Positions 22,280 to 32,714 of a DNA stretch of 64,000 nt are shown here, in pieces (position 1 is the first letter of the stretch; each line of letters opens with the position of its first letter). The DNA comes from Saccopteryx bilineata (lineage: Eukaryota; Chordata; Mammalia; Chiroptera; Emballonuridae). The notes below the pieces were generated by a model. The model was not told where the DNA came from, did no database searches, and saw only the letters and a list, made by a program, of their open reading frames with translations. Where the stretch lies: assembly GCF_036850765.1 (NCBI RefSeq), contig NC_089492.1:168576296-168640295 (forward strand), read 5' to 3'. Position numbers and translations under genes: made by a program.

Positions 22280-22676
22280 AACAGGACAGACAGGCAGCCA
22301 CCAGGCCCTCACCTGCACGCCACGCCCCAGGTACACAGAAACAGGACAGGCAGCCACCAGGCCCTCACCTGCACGCCACGCCCCAGGTACACGGGAACAG
22401 GACAGGCAGCCACCAGGCCCTCACCTGCACGCCACGCCCCAGGCACATGGGAACAGGACAGGCAGCCACCAGGCCCTCACCTGCACGCCACGCCCCAGGT
22501 ACACGGGAACAGGACAGGCAGCCACCAGGCCCTCACCTGCACGCCACGCCCCAGGTACACGGGAACAGGACAGGCAGCCACCAGGCCCTCACCTGTACGC
22601 CATGCCCCAGGTACACGGGAACAGGACAGGCAGCCACCAGGCCCTCACCTGCACGCCACGCCCCAGGTACACGGGA
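22280..22676 (+). repeat. 56-bp minisatellite, about 7 copies
   Basis: Successive copies of ACAGGACAGGCAGCCACC start at 22341, 22397, 22453, 22509, 22565 and 22621, an exact 56-bp period; a slightly different first copy lies at 22280. Units are G+C-rich, contain GCACGCCACGCCCCAGG and differ by single substitutions. Because 56 is not a multiple of three and the unit has no stop in any plus frame, all three frames are open across the array. Confidence 0.95.
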
Positions 22677-22679
22677 AGA

Positions 22680-23560
22680 AGACATGCACACAATGACCCT
22701 TTGCCACCTCAGGAAACTAGGAAAAAAAGCAGGTGTAGCTACCAGCTCTGAATAGCCAGTACAACCTGCACTGCCCAAATGACCATCCTACTCATAATGG
22801 AATTAAAGATTTTTTTTTTGTCTTCACTCAAAAACTGAAAACTCTTTATTATGTACAGTTGTGTTTTCTGAGATGAAAAGAGTTCTGAGGCTAAACAATG
22901 GTGATGGCTGCACGACAATGTCCCTGTATTTAAGCACTGAACTAACTCTACACTTAAGAACAGTTTGGACAGTCACATCCATGTCTTGAATTTTACCACA
23001 ATCTTTTTTAAACTGTGAAAATTCTAATAGAATTTTCTGCAGTTAGGTTCCTAAAATAAATAAAAAATAACTTTTTCTAACCCCATTCCCCAGGTGACAA
23101 ATCATAAATGCATCTGAACATAAATGTGTTTTGGGTCCACAATGGTGAGCCCTAACATATTCTTCTAGTGGCTCCATAAATAACTCTGAGATGCGGACCA
23201 AGCATCTGCCTTGGCTCAGAGCACACGTATGGATCCTGTCACAGTTAACGCCAAACTGGGTAACGTAACATGCAAGATACGGGACAGCAAGGTTCCTGCA
23301 CTGAAACATCACCATGACACTGGTCCCATCACTATGACTGCCCCACCGTACAGACACATGTAGCTATGGATATAATTGAAGGGGACCAAAGTTGTGCCAC
23401 CTTAATGCTGCCTTTTGGGATGTTGACTATAAGATAGTTACTAAGAAACATAAGACTCAGAAAGAAAGTTTGATCCTCCCCCTTTCCTATCTAAGAGATT
23501 CAGACAGAAAACTTGCTCTAGGAAGGAAATCTTAACATATTCACTTTAGCCTAATTTAAA
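22680..23560. other. Unassigned intronic DNA
   Basis: Nothing recognised except a T-run at 22810-22820. Confidence 0.4.
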
Positions 23561-23573
23561 TTAAATATGGTAG

Positions 23574-23943
23574 GCCCTGGCCGGTTGGCTCAGTGGTAGA
23601 GCGTCAGCCTGGTGTGCAGGAGTCCCGGGTTCGATTCCCGGCCAGGGCACACAGGAGAAGCGCCCATCTGCTTCTCCACCCCTCTCCCTCTCCTTCCTCT
23701 CTGTCTCTCTCTTCCCCTCCCACAGCCGAGGCTCCACTGGAGCAAAGTTGGCCCAGGTGCTGAGGATGGCTCTGTGGCCTCTGCCTCAGGCACTAGAGTG
23801 GCTCTGGTAGCAACAGAGTGACACCCGGGATGGGCAGAGCATCGCCCCCTGGTGGGCATGCTGGGTGGATCCCGGTCGGGCGCATGCGGGAGTCTGTCTG
23901 ACTGCCTCCCCATTTCTGGCTTTGGAAAAATACAAAAAAAAAA

Positions 23944-23980
<37 letters not shown>
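23574..23980 (+). mobile_element. tRNA-derived SINE, GCCCTGGCCGG type, with (TAA)n tail
   Basis: Head GCCCTGGCCGGTTGGCTCAG contains an A-box-like TGGCTCAGTGG; B-box GGTTCGATTCC lies at 23628. The body includes AGCCGAGGCTCCA and GGTGGATCCCGGTCGGG. The tail is a pure TAA/AAT tract at 23942-23983. Flanking ATATGGTAG occurs before 23574 and after 23980. Confidence 0.92.
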
Positions 23981-23983
<3 letters not shown>

Positions 23984-24059
23984 TGGTAGACAGAAAGATC
24001 CCAAGCAGGAGCCTGGTAGCTAGACCACCCCAGGTTCCACTGAATCAAAAATCTCCCTG

Positions 24060-24355
24060 CCTAACCTGACTAGGCGGTGGCACAGTGGGATAAACCTGGG
24101 ATGCTGAGGACCCCAATTCAAAACCCTGAGGTGGCCGGTGTGAGCATGGGCTCATCCAGCTTGAGCGAGGGGTCACAGACACGACCCCATGGTCGCTGGC
24201 TTGAGCAAGGGGGTCAATGGCTCAGCTGGAGCCCACCATCAAGGCACGTATGAGAAAGCAATCAATGAACAACTAAAGTGATGAAAAAGTTGATGCTTCT
24301 CATCTCTCTCCCTTCCTGTCTTTCACTCTCTTCCCCTCTCACTTAAAAAAAAAAC
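24060..24355 (+). mobile_element. tRNA-derived SINE, GCCTGACCAGG type
   Basis: Head CCTAACCTGACTAGGCGGTG, GCTTGAGC units, AAAGCAATCAATGAACAAC, CT-rich tract and A-tail at 24343-24353. Diverged; target duplication not clear. Confidence 0.8.
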
Positions 24356-24737
24356 AGCTGCCTGCCTTGTCTGTTCTGCTCTTCCTCAACTACCTGCAAA
24401 TGTTCTCATTTTCACTTTTTAAATCTAAGATCTCCTGTTCTCTCCTCTTCTCCACTGTCCAAAATGACATTAAGACCCAATTTTGCCTGTCTTTTGGATT
24501 TTAATGTTTATGCGAATTCCTTGTAGGCATGTAATAAAATTTAATTTTCTTGTGTTACTCTGTCTCTGTTAATTTGATTATCAGCCCAGCTAGAAGAACT
24601 TAGAAGGTGCAAGAAAAAATATTTTTTTAGTCCCAATGAATGCTATTCTGAAAAATCCCCAGCACTTCCATCCACCTGGCTATACCTTTTCCTGATCTTC
24701 TAGCATGATGACCATGCCAGTAGTTAAATTTAAATTC

Positions 24738-25125
24738 TTTTTTTTTTTTTTTTTTTGACAGAGAGTCAGGGAGAGGGACAGATAGGGACAGACAGATAAG
24801 AAGGGAGAGAGATGAGAAGCATCAATTCTTCATTGGAGCTCCTCAGTTGTTCAGTGGTTGCTTTCTTATATGTTGACAGGCTGTTGGGGGTGTACAACAG
24901 AGCAAGTGACTGCTTGCTCAAGCCAGCAACCTTGGGCTCAAGCCAGTGACCTTGGGCTTCAAGCCAGCAACCACGGAGTCATGTCTATGATCCCATGCTC
25001 AAGTCAGCAACCCCTTGCTCAAGCTGGTGAGCCCTCCGCTCAAGCCAGCGACCTCAGGGTTTCGAACCTGGGTCCTTCATGTCCCAGTCCAACGCTCTAT
25101 CCACTGCACCACTGCCTGGTCAGGC
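24738..25125 (-). mobile_element. tRNA-derived SINE, GCCTGACCAGG type
   Basis: On the minus strand the head GCCTGACCAGGCAGTGGTGC is at 25106-25125, and the A-tail is the T-run at 24738-24757. Target duplication TAAATTTAAATTC at 24725-24737 and 25126-25138. Extra copies of the internal CTCAAGCCAG unit make it longer than most. Confidence 0.9.
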
Positions 25126-25389
25126 TAAATTTAAATTCATGTAGAGATGATACAAGGTTATCAAATGAAAAGCAAAGGACACACAGAAAAGAGAAAACTA
25201 AGACTCAACAAAAAAGCTTGAATTTTAAATCTGATACAATCTTCAAATGAAAGCTTCAGATGGTCAGGGGCATCTGGGCTGGAGAGGAATGGCTATCTGC
25301 TCTAACTCTACTGCCAAGCCCAGCACAACTCAGGTCACCCACACTGCTTCCGGGATACTGACATACCACTCTATAAAAGGGACCTGACT

Positions 25390-25706
25390 GCCTGAGCAGG
25401 TGGTGGCACAGTGGATAGAGTGTCAAACTGGGATGCAGAGGACCCAGGTTTGAGACCCCAAGGTCACCAGCTTGAGTGCAGGCTCATCTGGTTTGAGCAA
25501 AGCTCACCAGCTTGGACCCAAGGTCGCTGGCTTGAGCAACGGGTCACTCAGTCTGCTGAAGTTCCCTGGTCAAAGCATGTATGAGAAAGCAATCAATGAA
25601 CAACTAAAGTGCTGCAACGAAAAATTGATGCTTCTCATCTCTCTCTGTTCCTGTCTGTCTGTCCCTCTCTGTCCCTCTCTCTGACTCTCTCTCTGTGCCT
25701 GTAAAA

Positions 25707-25745
<39 letters not shown>

Positions 25746-25746
25746 A
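25390..25746 (+). mobile_element. tRNA-derived SINE, GCCTGACCAGG type, with (TAAA)n tail
   Basis: Head GCCTGAGCAGGTGGTGGCAC, B-box-like GGTTTGAGACCCC, body as in the copy at 15426, tail (AAAT)n at 25703-25746. Similar flanks GGACCTGAC precede and follow. Confidence 0.88.
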
Positions 25747-25849
25747 TAGGACCTGACCATTCTAGGAGTACCTCCCTGCTTACCACCTCAATGGTTCCAC
25801 ACCCCCACCCCATGTTAATCTGCTCTTCCTATTCTGCTCCACTCTTTTC

Positions 25850-26336
25850 AGATGCCCGGTTGCCTTTCTTTTTAACATACAAAGAGCTGTACATAATTAA
25901 TGTATGCAATTTGAGGAGTTTTAAGGTAAGTATACACCCATGAAATCACCACCACAATGTACACCATAAAACATGCCCTTCGCCACCACAAGAACATTTG
26001 ACCTAAGATCTATTCTGTTAGCAATGTTTCAGTATACAATACAATGCTGTTTAGTATAGGCACAAGGTTGTACAGTAACTCTCCAGGAAGGATTTATCTT
26101 GAATAACTAAAACTTTGTGCCGTTTGACTAATAATACTTCCTTATTTTCTACTCCCCCCAACTCTTGGCAACTTCTATTCCACTCTTCACTTCTTTGAGT
26201 TTGACTACTTTAGATTCATTATATAAGTGGTATCATGTATTGCTTGTCCTTCTGTGACTGGCTTATTTCACTTAACAGTGTCCTCAAGGTTCATGCATGT
26301 CACAAATGGTGGGATTTCCTTCTTTTTTTAAGGCAC
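25850..26336 (-). mobile_element. LINE-1 3' UTR fragment, old
   Basis: Read on the minus strand this matches the general text of older LINE-1 3' ends (GAACCTTGAGGACACTG, AAGTGAAATAAGCCAG, then a long UTR with CATTGTGGTGGTGATTTCA). No ORF. Boundaries approximate. Confidence 0.6.
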
Positions 26337-26761
26337 TATCACCCATTTTAATTCTGAACACACCTCCTTTAGATTCCAGCAACCCTTAACCCATGAAGAC
26401 TAGAAACATCCTTAATCCATAAGCCTAAAATAACACATCACAAAATTACATTATATTGACTCTGTTGTAAAAAATTACAACAGAGGTTGTATTCCCTTTG
26501 CCAGTTTCTGCTACTGCAAAAGAACCAAGATCCTTTGGCAAAAAAATTCTGATCTCTCAATTCTGTTGGGAAACCGTCTGCCTTGGGTCACGTACTTTAA
26601 CAGACTAGTGCTCTCTGGTACCTGTAGGCAACAACTGCAGACTTCCCATTCAAGACAGAATAATTTATTACTTTCAATGGCCCATTTTTAACAAGCCCAA
26701 CAGGTATTACACGTACTGCCAGAATCATATTAAGAAAACCAGTTATAAAGAACATCTTTTC

Positions 26762-27084
26762 GCCTGACCAGGCAGTGGCGCAGTGGATAGAGCGTTGGAC
26801 TGAGATGCAGAGGACCCAGGTTCGAGACCCCGAGGTCACCAGCTTGAGCGCAGACTCATCTGGTTTGAGCAAAAGCTCATCGGCTTGGATCCAAGGTCGC
26901 TAGCTCGAGCAAGGGGTTACTCGGTCTGCTGAAGGCCTGTGGTCAAGGCACAAATGAGAAAGCAATCAATGAATAACTAAGGTCTTGCAACAAAAAACTG
27001 ATGATTGATGCTTCTCATCTCTCCGTTCCTGTCTGTCTGTCCCTCTCTCTGACTCTTTCTCTGTCCCTGTAAAATAAATAAATA
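26762..27084 (+). mobile_element. tRNA-derived SINE, GCCTGACCAGG type
   Basis: Well-preserved copy: head GCCTGACCAGGCAGTGGCGC, B-box GGTTCGAGACCCC, tail AAAATAAATAAATA. Target duplication AAAGAACATCTTTTC (26747-26761) and AAAGAACATCTCTTC (27085-27099). Confidence 0.93.
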
Positions 27085-27182
27085 AAAGAACATCTCTTCT
27101 AAAAAATCTTCTCTTAAGAAACTTAAATCTAGCCTCAATTTGTCCTTCTAAAGCAATCTGACTTTTTTCTTGATTATAAAAT

Positions 27183-27893
27183 TGTTGGGCAGATAAAATA
27201 TATTATGCTCACTTTGTTAAAGATGGCGCTGCCCACGTGGAGGCCGTCACCCAGGTGATATTAATGTGTGCTGGGGGCGGGCTGTGGGCAGGCAGAATCC
27301 TTGTAGCCTGGGGCTTGGTTAGAATTAAGCCTTTCCCACACTTTTTGATGTGGGGTGGTACAATCCCATCATGCCCCAGAAAAGTGACTTTGTATTAGAG
27401 ACTTCCCTATTTTGTATATTGGATTAAAGGTTTTAATTTCTACACTATAAAATGGGGGCAGAACGGGAGCTTGCTCTCTTGGTTCCTGACATTAGCATTA
27501 GAGGAGAGAGCAGAAAGGAGAGCACAGAGAGGCCACGTGGAGGAGGCCAGGAGAAGCAGCCAAGATGGCGGAGTGTTGCGTGAGAAGCCAGTTTGTGCAG
27601 AGTTTGTGCAGGGAGAAGGAAGGAGATGGGGAACAGAGGTGAATAAGTCTGGTGAGCTAGAAACCTTTGATTCTGGGAAACTCGGATAAGTCAGTGGTTT
27701 TGTGAGCACTGAATGTGAGTGGGTTTTGGAGCCCAGTGTGTGTTTTTACTTGCCCGCCGGATGCAAGCTAGAATTAAAGGTGATGGCCCATCAATGTTCT
27801 TGGCTCCGTTGTTTCTTTACCAACTGTCCGAATCCAATGCGAACGTGCATGGGCCAGGCGGCAGTAGCAGTAGCCCTGGCCACTGGCCATACA
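27183..27893 (+). repeat. 5' LTR of copy A
   Basis: 711 bp, TG...CA. It holds a TATAAAA box at 27446-27452, two YY1-like sites (AAGATGGCGCT at 27220-27230, AAGATGGCGG at 27562-27571), a second GGAGG-rich region, and a candidate polyadenylation signal ATTAAA at 27773-27778. This gives a plausible U3-R-U5 order with transcription starting about 27475. Confidence 0.85.
27446..27452 (+). promoter_or_regulatory. LTR TATA box, copy A
   Basis: TATAAAA lies in the middle of the 5' LTR; the same box is at 29191-29197 (3' LTR of A), 49118-49124 and 50898-50904 (LTRs of B). It is conserved in all four LTRs, supporting a promoter role in the ancestral element. Confidence 0.65.
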
Positions 27894-27895
27894 TT

Positions 27896-27930
27896 TGGCG
27901 TAGTCTGTGGCAGGCTGTGGCAGGATTCGA
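27896..27930 (+). promoter_or_regulatory. Primer-binding site, tRNA-Ser-like, copy A
   Basis: Two bases after the LTR, TGGCGTAGTC is followed after an inserted TGTGGCAGGCTGTGG by CAGGATTCGA. Without the insertion this would be complementary to the 3' end of a mammalian tRNA-Ser plus CCA, as I recall it. Copy C preserves the uninterrupted form. Confidence 0.6.
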
Positions 27931-27941
27931 TACAGATCGGT

Positions 27942-28580
27942 ATGGAGCCACCACCACCTTTGAACGGTGGAGTAGAGGACTGGCTGCTGTTATCGTTCCC
28001 CATGGCTGTCCTTTTGGGGACCGTAAGCTGGCTGACTTTTACAGCCATGCGTGAGGAAACTGAGAGCTCTGTGGAAAAGGCTGCCTGGGACCTGCAAACT
28101 GAGCAGTGGAAGGAGCTGGAGCAAACGTGGGAGAAAAAGATGCTGACCCTGGAGCTGGAGGAGGAGGCCGACCAGGTTTGCGAGATTCCCCTGGAAATGG
28201 AGCAGCTGCTGGAGGAGGATTCACAGGTTCATGAGTTGCAGATTGCCCTGGATGTTGTGGAGAGCCAGCAGCGACAGGAGGCCAGGGCTGAGGCTGAGGC
28301 TGGGGCCGGAGCTGCAAGGTCTGAGGAGCAGAAGGCTGCGGCAGCTCGAGGCTCGAGCCCAGCAGTGGGAGCTGGTGTTTTCAGTTCCTCTTTGGAGGAT
28401 GAGGAGAATCAGTCTGGAGTTGCAATCTGCAGTCTCCAGAAGGTGAAAGCCCAACTGGAAACAGCACCTACTACGGCCCTGGTAGGTCTGCGATTTTGGG
28501 ACATAGGGCTGGACGCCACGTGCTCCTCTTTGGGACAGTGTAAGACCTGCCAGGACGGCAGAGATGAGGGGGGTGGCTGA
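27942..28580 (+). CDS. Gag-like ORF of copy A (212 aa), function unknown
   Basis: I chose the Met at 27942, just after the primer-binding site, because the same Met-Glu-(Pro/Ser)-Pro-Pro-Pro start exists in copies B and C; the frame is also open upstream into the LTR. Features in order: proline-rich start, hydrophobic stretch at residues 14-36 (LLLSFPMAVLLGTVSWL) that could be a membrane anchor, a Glu/Gln/Leu-rich heptad-like region at about 45-115, an Ala-rich segment, and CSSLGQCKTC at about 194-203. No major-homology region, nucleocapsid zinc knuckle or protease is visible. Compared with B it lacks 13 residues before ATCSSLG (in frame) and one G in a G-run (6 instead of 7), which ends the protein early. 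Position suggests a gag derivative. Confidence 0.65.
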   Translation: MEPPPPLNGGVEDWLLLSFPMAVLLGTVSWLTFTAMREETESSVEKAAWDLQTEQWKELEQTWEKKMLTLELEEEADQVCEIPLEMEQLLEEDSQVHELQIALDVVESQQRQEARAEAEAGAGAARSEEQKAAAARGSSPAVGAGVFSSSLEDEENQSGVAICSLQKVKAQLETAPTTALVGLRFWDIGLDATCSSLGQCKTCQDGRDEGGG

Positions 28581-28925
28581 GGTCTCATGTGCATGGACTG
28601 ATTTCCTGGACTACTACCGGAGTGGGCATTGGCTCCTTTGTTGAACGAACTTACAGATTTTGGACAATGTGAAATACCCTGATGGGGTGGGGGGTGACTT
28701 TGCTGGAAGCACTCCCCTGCCCCAGGAAGCTTTTCCCATGGCTAGAAAGATAGCCGAGGACATTTTGCGCTTTGGGCTAAGTGCTCAGAGACTGGTGAAG
28801 TGTACTTTGTGATTGTTGAAACTGTATGATTTGTGCTGTTGTAATTTGTGTAATGTGCCTAATTTCCTTGCACAGGGATGCCGGTGGTATAGATTGTGGG
28901 TAGTAAAGTGAGCATATGGGTGGAT

Positions 28926-29621
28926 TGTTGGGCAGATAAAATATATTATGCTCACTTTGTTAAAGATGGCGCTGCCCACGTGGAGGCTGTCATCCAAGTG
29001 ATATTAATGTGTGTTGGGGGAAGGCTATGGGCAGGCAGAATCCTTGTAGCCTGGGGCTTGGTTTTAGAACTAAGTCTTTCCCACCCTTTTTGATGTGGGG
29101 TGGTGCAATCCCATCATGCCTCAGATAAGTGACTTTGTATTAGAGACTTCCCTATTTTGTATATTGGATTAAAGGTTTTAATTTCTACACTATAAAATGG
29201 GGGCAGAACGGGAGCTTGCTCTCTTGGTTCCTGACATTAGCATTAGAGGAGAGAGCAGAGAAAGGCCACATGGAGGCCAGGAAGAGCAGCCAAGATGGCG
29301 GAGTGTTGCGTGAGAAGCCAGTTTGTGCAGAGTTTGTGCAGGGAGAAGGACGGAGATGGGGAACAGAGGTGAATAAGTCTGCTGAGCTAGAAACTTTTGA
29401 TTCTAGGAAACTCAGATAAGTCAGTAGCTTTGTGAGCACTGAATGTGAGTGGGTTTTAGAACCCAGTGTGTGTTTTTACTTGCCCGCCAGGTGCAAGCTA
29501 GAATTAAAGGTGATGGCCCATCAGTTCTTGGCTCCATTGTTTCTTTACCGACTGTCCAAATCCAATGCAAACCTGCATGGGCCAGGCGGCAGTAGTAGTA
29601 GCCCTGGCCACTGGCCATACA
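28926..29621 (+). repeat. 3' LTR of copy A
   Basis: 696 bp, starting TGTTGGGCAGATAAAATATA after the weak polypurine-like GAGCATATGGGTGGAT. It shares the TATA box and YY1-like sites with the 5' LTR. It differs from it at many scattered positions and small indels, so the insertion is not recent. Confidence 0.85.
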
Positions 29622-29710
29622 AAAATGAATACACTTTGTTATAGAAACTTGGGAAAATACACAAAAGTACAACAAATAAAACTAAACTGACCACTTAATA
29701 ATAACTTATG

Positions 29711-30005
29711 GCCTCTCCTGACTGATGGCGGCATAGTGGATAGAGCCTTGCCCTGGGTTGCTGAGGACCCAGGTTTGAACCCCAAGGTTGCTGACTTGAG
29801 CATGAGATCATAGACATGATCCCATGGTCACTGGCTTAAGCAAGGTGTCACTGACTCAGCTGGAGCAACCCCCACTTCAAGGCACTTATGAGAAGCAATC
29901 AATGAACAACTAAAATGTTGCAACTATGAGTTGATGTTTCTCATCTCTCTCCCTTCCTGTGTGTGTGTCTCTCTCTCTTGCGCTAAAAACAAACAAAAAA
30001 ATAAA
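29711..30005 (+). mobile_element. tRNA-derived SINE, GCCTGACCAGG type, diverged
   Basis: Head GCCTCTCCTGACTGATGGCG, ATGAGATCATAGACATGATC, AAGCAATCAATGAACAAC, GTGTGTGTCTCTCTC, A-rich tail. Target duplication not clear. Confidence 0.8.
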
Positions 30006-30009
30006 AAAC

Positions 30010-30955
30010 CTAATTCCTCTTTTTAACTAGTCATAGATTTAGAAAATTATAGATTTAGAAAATTGAGTTCCCACACTGAAGATATTAGGATTGGAAGTAA
30101 AAAACAAGATTGAACATGAGAAAACATATATAAGACTAAACATGAAACTCAAAGAATTCTTTCATGCTCAATGACAGTTGCAACGAGGCTGTTAAACTTG
30201 TTCAACAACTCCCCTGGTAGGCAAACCAGTTTACAAGCCAAAGGCAATCATAAATGCAGCCTGCTGCTGATAGCACTTCATGCTGTTTCGGCCACAATTC
30301 TCCCTCCACCTTGCAAACCACATTTTTGTTTAAAGGCCCTGTACATAATTAAAGGCAGGAAATAGATCTTAGAAGCATTTAAAGATCACAGAAAAATAAA
30401 TAACTAACATAAAATAATAATGCCTCCTCTGTAAAATGGAAATCAGTAGGAGATCCAAAAGGATCAGCAAAGCAAGTCTTTTCTATAGGCTCAAGTTGAA
30501 AATAAAAGACAGTACACTCCAGTGGGTTCCAGATCTTCACATTAAAGAACCCCTGGAATCCTGTAAAACTGCAAACAAGTCTTAGGAAAGGATAACTGCC
30601 TGTTTCATCAGGCTTACCACATTACATGCAATTAATACAGCAGCTCATGTGCAATTTTTAAAATACTTTTACTGAACACCTACTACATACCAACCACACT
30701 TTAGTTTGATGATTCCTTCCTTAGAGGAAAGTATTATCATCATTTATAACCTGCAGCCAGTGAGGCCAACTAGGTTCCACTCATCTTGTCTAAGTACTTC
30801 AAAAAATGTCCAGCATATCCATGTGTGGCACAACTGTTTACAATAACCTTCAATGCCTTTGCAATAAATCCCACACTTACTTTTAACTTTCATCTCAATA
30901 CTTCTGTCCTTGATAATCTTTTCAGGCATCAAATTATATGTAATTTGCTATAACT
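30010..30955. other. Unassigned intronic DNA
   Basis: Nothing recognised; A/T-rich, no ORF with recognisable content. Confidence 0.4.
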
Positions 30956-30970
30956 AAATGTTTACAACCT

Positions 30971-31353
30971 GGCCCTGGCCGGTTGGCTCAGTGGTAGAGC
31001 GTCGGCCTGGCATGCAGAAGTCCTGGGTTCGATTCCCGGCCAGGGCACACAGGAGAAGTGCCCATCTGCTTCTCCACCCCTCCCCCCTCCTTCCTCTCTG
31101 TCTCTCTCTTCCCCTCCCGCAGCCGAGGCTCCATTGTAGCAAAGATGGCCCAGGCGCTGGGGATGGCTCCTTGGCCTCTGCCCCAGGCACTAGAGTGGCT
31201 CTGGTCACAACAGAGCGAGGCCCCGGAGGGGCAGAGCATCGCCCCCTGGTGGGCAGGGCGTTGCCCCTGGTGGGCGTGCCGGGTGGATCCCGGTTGGGCG
31301 CACGTGGGAGTCTGTCTGATTGTCTCTCCCCGTTTCCAGCTTCAGGAAAAAAA
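30971..31353 (+). mobile_element. tRNA-derived SINE, GCCCTGGCCGG type, duplicated subfamily
   Basis: Head GGCCCTGGCCGGTTGGCTCA, B-box GGTTCGATTCC, and the body with a tandem GCCCCTGGTGGGC duplication at about 31237-31276 that other copies lack. Target duplication AAATGTTTACAACCT at 30956-30970 and 31354-31368. Confidence 0.93.
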
Positions 31354-31369
31354 AAATGTTTACAACCTA

Positions 31370-32465
31370 CAGGAGCCTTCTTACTATAATTGCATGCATA
31401 CGCAGATAAAGGGGTAAAGACAGGAATCCTTTCTCAGTTCCCAACACCGGGTGCATGTAGCTCCAGGTGTGCCCTTAATAAATGCTTGTTTAAAGAATCC
31501 TCTGAATAAAATAAAATCAAAGAACTTGCATTCTTTCAGCTCATTGGGAGGAGAGTGTTTCTCCATATGCTACAAGGAACTGGAGTTTTGTTCACCGTAG
31601 ATTCTGATCTTGAAGCCCAAATTAATTAATCTGCCACCTCTCACTCCCATTCAGGAAGTTACAACACATCAATAGTTGCATAGCTTTGTTACAGAACCCC
31701 ACTAATCTTATTTTAGACTACCCAGAAGGTCAGTCTTTCAATAACTAAAGTTACTTCAGAAATTAAGGAGATTCTCTTGCTTTTTGTTGTGTTGTGTTGT
31801 TTTCAGTTACAGTGAGCACAGAAGGCTCAGCCTGCAGTAAATGTATATTCTGAGATGCTACAGTAAATGTATTTTCTTTGAGGTCATACAGATAAAAATT
31901 TAAAAATTAACTCAGGGATACAGAAAAAGTAAGGGAGAGCAGGGCAAGCTGGACAATAAGAACACACTACTTTCCTAAGAACAGGTGCTCCAACCCATGA
32001 AAATAAGGAAGCGAACTTAGTACTCCCCTTTCCATCAGAGGACATGATTGTAGACCTGGTCTGTAACAAGTTGCCAGTCCACAGAACCTATTATTATCTT
32101 CAAATCCCAAGAAAATCTTGGCCCAGGGCTCAGGTATGTGGGAGCCACAACAAGATCAAAGGCAGAATCAGGGAAGAAAGGGAGAGAGGATAAAATGACA
32201 GCTCCCAGTGTCTCTCAGGCTATCACACAACATGGGAACAGGAGTCATTTAACCTGTTCTTAGAAAACCCTTCCTTCTGAACCCAACATGCATATCTTCC
32301 AACATCCATGGGCAGAGGATCCTGAAGGAAAAAGCAACCTTGGAGCTGGTAATTAGATAAAAATACCCAAGCAAGTTAACACTTAATAAGATGGAATAGA
32401 GAAGCCTAGCAGCAGCAATTTCATTTCAAATTCATGAACATCTTTTATATTACAGGACGTTTGCT
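31370..32465. other. Unassigned intronic DNA with a possible L2 tail
   Basis: GTGCCCTTAATAAATGCTTG at about 31468 resembles the 3' end of an L2 LINE. Otherwise nothing recognised. Confidence 0.35.
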
Positions 32466-32482
32466 CCTGGGAATTCAGATCT

Positions 32483-32676
32483 CTTTTTATTTTTAAAGAC
32501 TTTATTTATTCAATTTTTTTTTCAGAGAGGGGGAAAGCGGGAGAAAGAGAGAAGGGGGAGGAGCAGGAAGCATCAACTCCCATATGTGCCTTGACCAGGC
32601 AAGCCCAGGGTTTCAAACTGGTGACCTCAGTGGTCCAGGTCAATGCTTTACCCCACTGTGCCACCACAGGTCAGCC
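32483..32676 (-). mobile_element. tRNA-derived SINE, short CTGACCTGTGGTGG subtype
   Basis: Minus-strand head CTGACCTGTGGTGGCACAG is at about 32656-32674, with a purine-rich tract complement at 32523-32570. Similar flanks GGAATTCAGATCT at 32470-32482 and 32677-32689. Confidence 0.8.
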
Positions 32677-32714
32677 GGAATTCAGATCTTGAAATCTGAT
32701 TGTTCAAAGACCTC

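Larger units (their letters stand above)
27183..29621 (+). mobile_element. Compact two-LTR endogenous retroelement, copy A
   Basis: LTRs at 27183-27893 and 28926-29621 both run TGTTGGGCAG...CATACA. An exact 5-bp duplication AAAAT flanks the whole (27178-27182 and 29622-29626), so this is one intact insertion. The internal region is only 1,032 bp: a tRNA-Ser-like primer-binding site from 27896, one ORF (27942-28580) and a short 3' segment. No protease, reverse transcriptase, integrase or envelope is present. The architecture is like non-autonomous MaLR elements derived from class III (ERVL) retroviruses. Family name unknown to me. Confidence 0.9.

Noticed and set aside
22280..22676. CRISPR-like array
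   Set aside because: Units are contiguous identical tandem copies without unique spacers, in a mammalian genome.
22204..22755. Three overlapping ORFs of 142-183 codons that look like a repetitive protein
   Set aside because: They are the three frames of the 56-bp minisatellite; no start context, splice site or homologous protein.
23574..23650. tRNA genes at the SINE heads (A and B box present)
   Set aside because: The heads continue into SINE bodies with A-tails and target duplications, and cannot fold as complete tRNAs; they are SINE promoters.
27471..27709. ORFs within the LTRs of copies A and B (both strands)
   Set aside because: LTR sequence with no protein motif; they recur only because the LTRs are repeated.
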